Shown here: in pieces, positions 58,304-64,000 of the stretch | Layout of the letters: each line of letters starts with the position of its first letter | Numbering within the stretch: position 1 is the stretch's first letter | Virus record (IMG/VR): IMGVR_UViG_3300029267_004887 | Location: 62,001-126,000 of that record | Strand: one strand, 5' to 3' | DNA: 64,000 bases | From: a virus | Translations under genes and position numbers: made by a program | Notes under the pieces: model-generated | The model's input: only the letters and a program-made list of their open reading frames with translations | What the model was told of the DNA's origin: nothing | Database searches by the model: none

Positions 58304-59506
58304 ATGGCAGACAAGAAGAAACAGAAAAAGAAATTATTATCGCACGGGATAAAGGGTTCGAGGGCGGAAAAGCTATCGTCTGTTGTGGCGAACGTGAACA
58401 AGGAGTACAAAACTCCGGTTATGCAAATGTCTCATGATGATAGTTTTGTTGTGCCACGGGTAACGACGTCTGTATGGGGACTTGATGCAAAGACAAACGG
58501 GGGGTTTCCTTTTGGCAGAGTGGTTTCTTTGTATGGACCTAAAAGTGGTGGCAAGACAACGATGTATTTGCGGGCCGTGGGAGAAGCGCAAAAGCTTTGT
58601 GCAAACTGTTATCAACCTGGAGAGTTTAAACCAGGCAAATTGGAGATGCCTAATTTAGAGACGGGTGAAGTAAAGAAAATATCAACAGATGTGATTGTCA
58701 GTTGTCCATGTGGGAAACCGAGAGACATGGTTGTGTTGTGGGTGGATGCCGAGGGTGTTTGGTTGACGGAATGGGCAAAGAAGATGGGTGTGAGAGTAGA
58801 GAAAACGATTGTGTTACGTCCGTCTTTTGGCGAGCAAGCGTACGATATTGTTACTGCGTTTGTTGCGGTGAAAGAAGTTGATGTGATTGTGATCGATTCG
58901 TTGGCAGCTTTGGTGCCGGTTGTAGAGCGAGATGAGGGGATGCAAGTGATACAACAGGGTGCAGCGGCAAGGATGAACAACAAGTTCATTCGTAAGATTG
59001 TTTCTGGCATGAATGAAGCTCATCAAAGTGGTCGTCCAATTTCATTGTGGTTGATTAACCAGTATCGAGAGAAAATAGGGGTATTATTCGGCAGTCCCGA
59101 TTGCGTTCCGGGAGGAAAGGGCCAGGGTTTTGCCACGTCTTTGGAAGTTGAAATGCGACCAGGTCAGATAAAGGTGGACAAGGATACAGGTGAGGTGATG
59201 CTTGGTGAGTTTAGGTATGTGGTAAAGAAAAACAAGCTGGGTGTACCGGGGGGCAGGGGAACATTTTTACAGACTATGATGGACACTGATTTGTTTAAAA
59301 TCGGTGATTTGATGGAGCATGAGGAGGTGATTGCTGAGGCTGAGACCATGGGTTTTGTTGCTCGTCCGACAAAAGTCACATATGAATATGAAGGAGTGAA
59401 GTATCGTGGTGTTTCTCAGTTGATGCGATTTTTTGGTGAGAATCCTGAGAAGTATGAGGAGCTGAGAAGGAATATGCTTGCAGAACGGTTAGGTCTTGAT
59501 CGGTGA
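58304..59506 (+). CDS. RecA/UvsX-type recombinase with zinc-cluster insertion
   Basis: 400 residues. Walker A GPKSGGKTT at 78-86, 'VVLWVDAEG' near 143 and Walker B VIVIDS at 194-199 define a RecA-fold recombinase; 'SGRPISLWLINQYREKIG' near 250 is the L2-side region. Between Walker A and the VDAEG segment (about 99-136) is an insertion with C99-x2-C102 and C134-x-C136, which could bind zinc. The phage protein likely drives strand exchange with SSB and the SF2 helicase. Stop overlaps the next start by GTGA. Confidence 0.8.
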   Translation: MADKKKQKKKLLSHGIKGSRAEKLSSVVANVNKEYKTPVMQMSHDDSFVVPRVTTSVWGLDAKTNGGFPFGRVVSLYGPKSGGKTTMYLRAVGEAQKLCANCYQPGEFKPGKLEMPNLETGEVKKISTDVIVSCPCGKPRDMVVLWVDAEGVWLTEWAKKMGVRVEKTIVLRPSFGEQAYDIVTAFVAVKEVDVIVIDSLAALVPVVERDEGMQVIQQGAAARMNNKFIRKIVSGMNEAHQSGRPISLWLINQYREKIGVLFGSPDCVPGGKGQGFATSLEVEMRPGQIKVDKDTGEVMLGEFRYVVKKNKLGVPGGRGTFLQTMMDTDLFKIGDLMEHEEVIAEAETMGFVARPTKVTYEYEGVKYRGVSQLMRFFGENPEKYEELRRNMLAERLGLDR

Positions 59507-60123
59507 AAAAATACAAAAAAGTTGCTTCGCTTATTCGTCAAATATTAGAGGTGGGCAAGGGTGTCGAGAGTGTGTTTTACGACAGGGTACAGAGACAGCT
59601 TTTGGTAAGGTTTGTTTCGGCGCATGACTGGGTAACTTTTATCGAAGACACTGATTTGCCTATAATTTTTAAACAGTCTTATACGATTACCGATATGGAA
59701 AGTGCGGAGTCGAGCGATAGGTATGCGGTTAACTGGGATTGTGATCAGATAGACAAGGGGAAAAGAGAGCGAAAACAGTTTGATTTTTCCCAAGGCGTTG
59801 AGAAGAGGGCTAGGGGGCGCGTGACGGAGCAGGAGGAGGAAGGGGCTGGTATGATAGGGGGAGAGCGTCATGTGGGTTCTGGAGCCATCTCCGGGCTCAA
59901 GTCGGATGCCTCTAGCAAGGTGTGGCAGCAGGAAGCGAAGCAAACTGCGAGCAAGTCTTTTCGGGTGACGCTTAATATGTTGGCAAAGATTTCTGAGGAG
60001 GCTCGTTTACAGGGGAAGCGGGCGATGGTTTTTTTGAGATTTACCGAAGTGCCTGATGTTATGAATATGGAAGAGGATTGGATTTTGATTCCAAGATCGG
60101 CTTTTGAGGCCAAAGTAAAATAG
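59503..60123 (+). CDS. PD-(D/E)XK nuclease, Holliday-junction-resolvase-like
   Basis: 206 residues with GTG start overlapping the recombinase. 'ERHVGSGAISGLKSDASSKV' near 121-140 then 'WQQEAKQTASKSFRVTLNML' near 141-160 fit the PD-(D/E)XK layout: D135 ... E144-x-K146. 'KISEEARLQGKRAMVFLRFT' and 'DWILIPRSAFE' complete the fold. The pattern 'EaKqT..KS..v' is shared by archaeal- and phage-type resolvases. It likely resolves or trims recombination intermediates. Neighbours RecA and helicase support this (inference). Confidence 0.6.
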   Translation: MKKYKKVASLIRQILEVGKGVESVFYDRVQRQLLVRFVSAHDWVTFIEDTDLPIIFKQSYTITDMESAESSDRYAVNWDCDQIDKGKRERKQFDFSQGVEKRARGRVTEQEEEGAGMIGGERHVGSGAISGLKSDASSKVWQQEAKQTASKSFRVTLNMLAKISEEARLQGKRAMVFLRFTEVPDVMNMEEDWILIPRSAFEAKVK

Positions 60124-60136
60124 AAAGCAGTATAGA

Positions 60137-60967
60137 GTGCTTGTTACGAAACACATATGGGATAGATATGGTGAGATCTATAAAGATCTATCTGATTTTC
60201 AGAAGGAAAGTTTGGATAAGGAGGTTGGTTCGATAGCGACGTGGGCGGAGCGGCGCAGTGTTTATATCGTTGGTGCAGAGCGGGAAAAGAGAGATGTTCA
60301 TAGGGTGTATGAGATAGATGGAGAAGTGCGAGAGCGGTTGACAGAGGAGATGGTTCGTCCGTTGGAGAAAGCCAATATTGATGGGTTGAAGTTCGTAGAT
60401 AGACGTATTGTGGATGGGTATAGAATTCTTAAAAAGTTGGATATAGAGAGACCGTCTATCGTTTTGTTTTGTACGTATTTTTTGTGCATTCATAGGCATA
60501 GTAAGAGGGAAGAGAAGTACAGATCTAATATAGATGCATGGTGGAGCACATTGTTGGTGTCACAACGGATGGAAAGTACTTGTCGAATTGCTGTCAGATA
60601 TGAACATCCGGATAGGTTTGGGCCGGGAATCAAAAAGCATAAGGATCACACGTCAATACTCTACGGGAAAAGTACATGGCGGGCTGAGTTGGTGCGTAGG
60701 GGAGTGATTGGCAGAAAGGCAGGAGGAAAGGATGGCAACAGAGGAAGTTCAAATAGTAGAGGAACGATGCGACAGGTGTCGTATACTGTTGATGACAACG
60801 AAAAAAGTAAACGGAAAAACGGCGACGATGGTTCACGCAACAGCGACGGGACCGTTGATTCTAAAACACGAGGAAGAGTTGATCATAAATTACGATCAGA
60901 TTTGCGAACAATGTCTCTCCCATATCCTGAACCTAACAAAGAGGATGGGGTGCGTCGACAGGACTAG
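60137..60967 (+). CDS. Hypothetical protein, C-terminal part overlapping the next gene
   Basis: 276 residues from GTG 60137. Residues 1-195 look like a real protein, with 'IDGLKFVDRRIVDGYRILKK', 'RPSIVLFCTYFLCIHRHSKR' and 'RYEHPDRFGPGIKKHKDHTS'. From about residue 198 the composition changes to Arg/Gly/Ser-rich and the frame runs 236 bases into the zinc-ribbon gene at 60732, where the latter is the convincing frame. The real end may have been closer to 60730 before loss of a stop or a frameshift. No function is recognised. Confidence 0.45.
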   Translation: MLVTKHIWDRYGEIYKDLSDFQKESLDKEVGSIATWAERRSVYIVGAEREKRDVHRVYEIDGEVRERLTEEMVRPLEKANIDGLKFVDRRIVDGYRILKKLDIERPSIVLFCTYFLCIHRHSKREEKYRSNIDAWWSTLLVSQRMESTCRIAVRYEHPDRFGPGIKKHKDHTSILYGKSTWRAELVRRGVIGRKAGGKDGNRGSSNSRGTMRQVSYTVDDNEKSKRKNGDDGSRNSDGTVDSKTRGRVDHKLRSDLRTMSLPYPEPNKEDGVRRQD

Positions 60968-61007
60968 GGGTGGTAGACCAAGAAAGAAGAGGAAGAAACA
61001 ATGCTGA
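60732..61007 (+). CDS. Small zinc-ribbon protein overlapping the upstream ORF
   Basis: 91 residues from ATG 60732 with an ideal AGGAGGAAAGG ribosome site. CDRC at 13-16 and CEQC near 59-62 form a zinc ribbon; the C-terminus is very basic (RTRGGRPRKKRKKQC). It overlaps the next gene by 7 bases. A DNA-binding accessory is plausible. Confidence 0.55.
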   Translation: MATEEVQIVEERCDRCRILLMTTKKVNGKTATMVHATATGPLILKHEEELIINYDQICEQCLSHILNLTKRMGCVDRTRGGRPRKKRKKQC

Positions 61008-61711
61008 CTTTGGATATGACGGATGATCAGCTTTTTGGCACGTTGCAGGCAGTGATAAAGAAGCGAGTTCCGAAGTTCAAAATCAAGTACAAGGATGAGA
61101 GTAAGTGGCAAAAATTTATTGGGAAGATCGCTTTTTTCAATAAAGGGTACATGACGGATTACACGACAACGCTTGGCAGTACTGTGTATTTTCCATCGAG
61201 AGAATTTGTACGTGAGTCTAATATGCGGGCGTTTAAGATCTTGGCGCATGAGTATGTGCATATTTTGGACAGGCAGAAGTTGCCTATTGTTTTTGAGTTG
61301 TTGTATGTTTTTCCTCAGTTTTTATCTATGTTTTCATTGTTGGCTATTTTGTCTTTCTTTTTTGGTATGTGGTGGCTGTTGTCGTTGGTTGCATTGCTTG
61401 CGTTGTTGCCGTGGCCAGCGGTTGGGAGGACGTCTATAGAGATGAGAGGCTATGCGATGAACATAGCTATCAACATTTGGAGACATGGACACTTGTCAGC
61501 TAATACAAAAAAATGGCTTACGGAGACATTTACTGGGTCTAATTATTATTACATGTGGCCTTACGAAGATGCTGTGAGGCTTATGATAGAAGATGAGGAG
61601 GCATTGGTTTACAACGTTGATTCGACGATGGATGCGAATTCTATTTTGCAACATTCGGATGCGTATCAGGATGTTTATGAGTTATTGACAGGTATTGAGT
61701 ACGACGGATAG
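61001..61711 (+). CDS. HExxH membrane metalloprotease-like protein
   Basis: 236 residues starting within the zinc-ribbon gene. HEYVH at 83-87 in 'FKILAHEYVHILDRQKL' is the HExxH zinc motif of metalloproteases. A hydrophobic region from about 95 to 138 contains two or three membrane segments, so the protein is probably membrane-bound with its catalytic helix near the membrane. Target and role are unknown. A host-protein cleavage or late-maturation role is possible. No third zinc ligand was identified with confidence. Confidence 0.55.
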   Translation: MLTLDMTDDQLFGTLQAVIKKRVPKFKIKYKDESKWQKFIGKIAFFNKGYMTDYTTTLGSTVYFPSREFVRESNMRAFKILAHEYVHILDRQKLPIVFELLYVFPQFLSMFSLLAILSFFFGMWWLLSLVALLALLPWPAVGRTSIEMRGYAMNIAINIWRHGHLSANTKKWLTETFTGSNYYYMWPYEDAVRLMIEDEEALVYNVDSTMDANSILQHSDAYQDVYELLTGIEYDG

Positions 61712-61724
61712 GAAGGATCGGAAA

Positions 61725-62744
61725 ATGGGTAATATAAGAAGTAGATGGGTTCGTTATCGAGACATGGGTGGTCCGAGATATTTGGGTAAAAAGGAGAATG
61801 GTAAGTTTTTGCATGTGTATAATCCTGCAAAACCTTGGGGGGTGTGGTCTCAGGTTCTGGGCGTGATAGCAAGGTGTGAAGGTCGACATGATACGGTTGT
61901 GATGTATGACGAGACAGGGGTGACTGCTGGGGCTTTCCAGTGGACGTTTAAGTCTGGTCGTTTACAGAGGTTGTTGCAATTCTTCAAAAGTGTACCGCAT
62001 ATTAATTTTGAGTCAGATCTGGAGACTTCTTTGTTTGAAGATTTTTTCATGACTGACGACGGAGGTCAGGTTTTTGAGTCGTTTGGTTTTCGGATCGAAG
62101 GTGGAAAATTTGTCAGGGTAGAGTCGGGGAAGGCTATGCATCCTGGTGTGCCACACCAACAGAAAACTATAGTTGATACTTGTATGGGACGTCGTTCTTT
62201 ACTGGGGTACAACGACGAAAGGAAATTTGCCCTTTCGCTTTGCACACTTTTTGCTACTTTGTTTCAGGAGCCGTTGGTTCAGGCTGCGATGGTGGAGTAT
62301 GCGAAGATTGAGTTGAAGCAAGCGTTGGACGTTCGCCGGAAGCCTTTAAAGTCGGTAGGTGGAACGATAAATCATCTCATTCCATCGGAGACTTGGGGAT
62401 CTCCTATTCCTGCAATTTTTTTCAATCTCAATCATAATTCGCCAGCGGGTTCGTATCTTTTGTACAAGAGGGCTATGGAGGAGGCGGCTAAAAAAGGTGT
62501 TGTCCTCATGACGAATGATGGGTACGAGTTGGCAGGAGATGGCTACGTGGATGAAACGACTGAGGATCTTTTGGAGATTATTTGGAGGCGATTATGTAAG
62601 AGTAGGTATGCGGATTGGGGGTTCAAGAGTAAACAGTATTTGGCGAGCAAAGGTAAAAATCCACCGCGTATTTTGAACATAGGCTCTGCTATCAAGGAGT
62701 TTTATGGTCCCGGAAGTGTACCGCCCTACATTGGGAGACTTTAG
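61725..62744 (+). CDS. Lysozyme-like muralytic/peptidoglycan-active candidate
   Basis: 339 residues from ATG 61725, supported by AGGAAGG. 'LGVIARCEGRHDTVVMYDET' near 46-64 then 'GVTAGAFQWTFKSGRLQRLL' near 65-84 resemble the catalytic N-lobe of lysozyme-like enzymes: Glu52, then an Asp and the 'taGafQ' loop. The remaining domain is helical and not recognised. It could be an endolysin, but it is not in a lysis operon and sits next to replication genes. Another reading is a DUF with only fold similarity. Confidence 0.45.
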   Translation: MGNIRSRWVRYRDMGGPRYLGKKENGKFLHVYNPAKPWGVWSQVLGVIARCEGRHDTVVMYDETGVTAGAFQWTFKSGRLQRLLQFFKSVPHINFESDLETSLFEDFFMTDDGGQVFESFGFRIEGGKFVRVESGKAMHPGVPHQQKTIVDTCMGRRSLLGYNDERKFALSLCTLFATLFQEPLVQAAMVEYAKIELKQALDVRRKPLKSVGGTINHLIPSETWGSPIPAIFFNLNHNSPAGSYLLYKRAMEEAAKKGVVLMTNDGYELAGDGYVDETTEDLLEIIWRRLCKSRYADWGFKSKQYLASKGKNPPRILNIGSAIKEFYGPGSVPPYIGRL

Positions 62745-62763
62745 CCGCAAGGGATTGGTTGTC

Positions 62764-63363
62764 ATGGAAGCTGAAGTTGAAGATTTGGAATTAGTTGAGT
62801 TAGCTTTTTCAGGATTTTTGGACAGTGAAGAGGTCGAGCAAGCTGAGTTGGTTTTTTCAGGTTTTTTGGAGACTGAAAAGGAATCTGTGTCTACTGTTCC
62901 GACGCGGGTTAAATTGCCTGATGATCGAAAATCAATCACACACAAATTTGTTATTCCGGGAGGGCTTGAGACGTTTGATGAGGTGAAAGTTGGAGGTCGG
63001 ATTCTGTATGAGAAGAAGGTTGCTGATTTTGTGGGATATGTCACGGTGGGGATATATGACGATGGGAAGCCGGGTGAAGTTTTCTTAACTGTTGGTAAAG
63101 CTGGTGATATTTGGAAAGCTTATGACGTCTCGATGGTGGCGATTTCTATCGCTTTGCAGCACGGTGTTCCGGTTGATGTTTTTGCAGAGAAGTTCACTGG
63201 GATGAGGTATGAGCCGAGAGGAGTCACGATGTCTCCAGATATTCCTATCGCGAAGTCAGTAGCGGATTATTTGGGTAGATGGTTGGGGATGAAATTTCCT
63301 AAGAAGGAGACGGATGATGGGAATGGCGGAAATAGCGAAGGAGTTACGGATTCAGCGGAATGA
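62764..63363 (+). CDS. Class II ribonucleotide reductase C-terminal (TSCPD) stand-alone protein
   Basis: 199 residues from ATG 62764; an in-frame ATG 62704 would overlap the previous gene. Residues 45-190 match the C-terminal region of B12-dependent NrdJ: RVKLPDDRKSITHKFVIPG, 'GYVTVGIYDDGKPGEVFLTV', 'SIALQHGVPVDVFAEKFTGM RYEP' and 'DIPIAKSVADYLGRWLGM'. The main catalytic subunit gene is not in the window, so this protein is probably a split partner. The N-terminus contains two copies of a 17-residue unit (LAFSGFLDSEEVEQAE/LVFSGFLETEKESVST). It supports dNTP supply together with tmk. Confidence 0.7.
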   Translation: MEAEVEDLELVELAFSGFLDSEEVEQAELVFSGFLETEKESVSTVPTRVKLPDDRKSITHKFVIPGGLETFDEVKVGGRILYEKKVADFVGYVTVGIYDDGKPGEVFLTVGKAGDIWKAYDVSMVAISIALQHGVPVDVFAEKFTGMRYEPRGVTMSPDIPIAKSVADYLGRWLGMKFPKKETDDGNGGNSEGVTDSAE

Positions 63364-64000
63364 GAAGGCAGGACGTAGATTATTCCAGTACATCCAAGAG
63401 ACACAGGAGATAAAGGAGAAACCACCATTGAAGGTGGGCGATAGTTTTCGAGCCAGTAGTTTGCCTTATTTGTGTCCACGAGAAGAGGTTTTGGCGAGCA
63501 AATATGATGTCATTCGGGCAGAGATCATACCTCCTTCGTTGCATATTACGTATCAGATTGGACATCTTTTTCATGATCTTTATCGTGATTTTTATTTTGG
63601 GCCAGGGCAAGAGTGGGTTGGCGCGTGGGAGTGTGTGAGGTGTGGTTGGAATACTGATAAGGCTGGGTTATCGAAGTGTCCAGGCAAGAGGAGAAAGGGG
63701 AAGCTGGCGACGATGCCAAGCGAATGTGGGGGGTGTGGAGCACCGTTTATCAGACAGAAAGGAATGTCAGAGCAGACACGGCTTTGTGGCACGTTTATGG
63801 AGTGGCTTGTTCATGACGACAAGTTGGGGCTCCATGGGCATCCGGATGGGTGGAGCAGGAGGGTTGATGTACCTCGTGTGTTGGTTGATTTGAAAAGCCA
63901 TGGTTTTACAGGGTTCTTGACACGTAAGGCAATCAGGGATGGACATGATTTGCAGGTGTGGGCATATCAGTACATGTGTGGAGACAGGAATGGTGAGGTG
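63314..64000 (+). CDS. Cas4/RecB-like PD-(D/E)XK exonuclease, 3' truncated
   Basis: Starts at ATG 63314 with AAGGAG 5 bases upstream and runs to the window edge without a stop (229 codons). 'FRASSLPYLCPREEVLA' near 45-61, 'GHLFHDLYRDFYFG' near 83-96, a cysteine cluster (C107-x2-C110, C122, C138-x2-C141), 'GHPDGWSRR' near 175 and 'VLVDLKSHGFTGF' near 189-201 (D192-x-K194) fit the RecB/Cas4-like nuclease fold. The cysteines may hold Zn or Fe-S. It overlaps the previous gene by 50 bases. It likely processes DNA ends during recombination or replication. Confidence 0.7.
   Translation, partial: MMGMAEIAKELRIQRNEKAGRRLFQYIQETQEIKEKPPLKVGDSFRASSLPYLCPREEVLASKYDVIRAEIIPPSLHITYQIGHLFHDLYRDFYFGPGQEWVGAWECVRCGWNTDKAGLSKCPGKRRKGKLATMPSECGGCGAPFIRQKGMSEQTRLCGTFMEWLVHDDKLGLHGHPDGWSRRVDVPRVLVDLKSHGFTGFLTRKAIRDGHDLQVWAYQYMCGDRNGEV

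Noticed and set aside
1-64000. Prophage integration genes (integrase, excisionase, CI-type repressor)
   Set aside because: None seen. The only small DNA-binding candidates are RHH and winged-helix proteins, so a temperate lifestyle is not supported from this window.

Overview
The window is a contiguous piece of a large tailed-phage genome with a contractile (myovirus-type) tail. Every gene I support lies on the + strand, packed with short gaps or ATGA/TAATG overlaps. The evidence is a near-complete contractile tail module: tail tube, frameshifted tail chaperone, tape measure, LysM-like protein, gpD/gp27 hub, gp5-like spike, gp25, gp6/J, gpI and a CIS tube-initiator-like protein. It is followed by a long fibre and accessory virion region and then a replication/recombination module. 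No terminase, portal, capsid or DNA polymerase gene is present, and both ends cut through genes, so the real genome is considerably longer. The host cannot be named. A lipobox plus C-terminal membrane segment (candidate u-spanin at 39482) suggests a Gram-negative host; this is inference.

Layout. 2-9348: tail tube, a second tube-like protein, a promoter-led ribbon-helix-helix gene, the tail chaperone with a -1 frameshift site, tape measure, hub, spike and a proline-rich repeat protein. 9353-14264: baseplate wedge proteins. 14274-25398: fibre genes with 50-residue repeats, interrupted by a sulfotransferase-like gene. 25411-30311: baseplate-associated proteins, small membrane proteins and one large, C-richer fibre-like gene that ends at the best hairpin terminator in this half. 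30368-36471: accessory virion proteins that share domains, with two cysteine-cluster (YkgJ-like) proteins between them. 36468-41131: permuted NlpC/P60-like protein, VanZ-like protein, membrane and coiled-coil proteins, small virion proteins, candidate u-spanin and a ParB-fold protein. 41271-42372: small genes and a dTMP kinase.

42373-43301 is a gene-free, AT-rich block. It holds three tandem 40-bp repeats, a pair of long inverted repeats containing convergently oriented hairpins, an A-rich tract, a palindrome and a promoter. It is the best candidate for a replication origin or control region.

43302-64000: a DUF932-like protein, small zinc-ribbon proteins, an SLT-type muralytic enzyme, three winged-helix paralogues, helicase loader, DnaB-type helicase, DnaG-type primase, ssDNA-binding-like protein, SF2 helicase, a RecA/UvsX recombinase with an inserted cysteine cluster, a PD-(D/E)XK nuclease, an HExxH membrane protein, a lysozyme-like protein, a stand-alone class II ribonucleotide reductase C-terminal (TSCPD) protein and a truncated Cas4/RecB-like nuclease. 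Together these make a recombination-linked replication system of the kind found in large lytic phages. No integrase, repressor cassette, tRNA or CRISPR array was seen.
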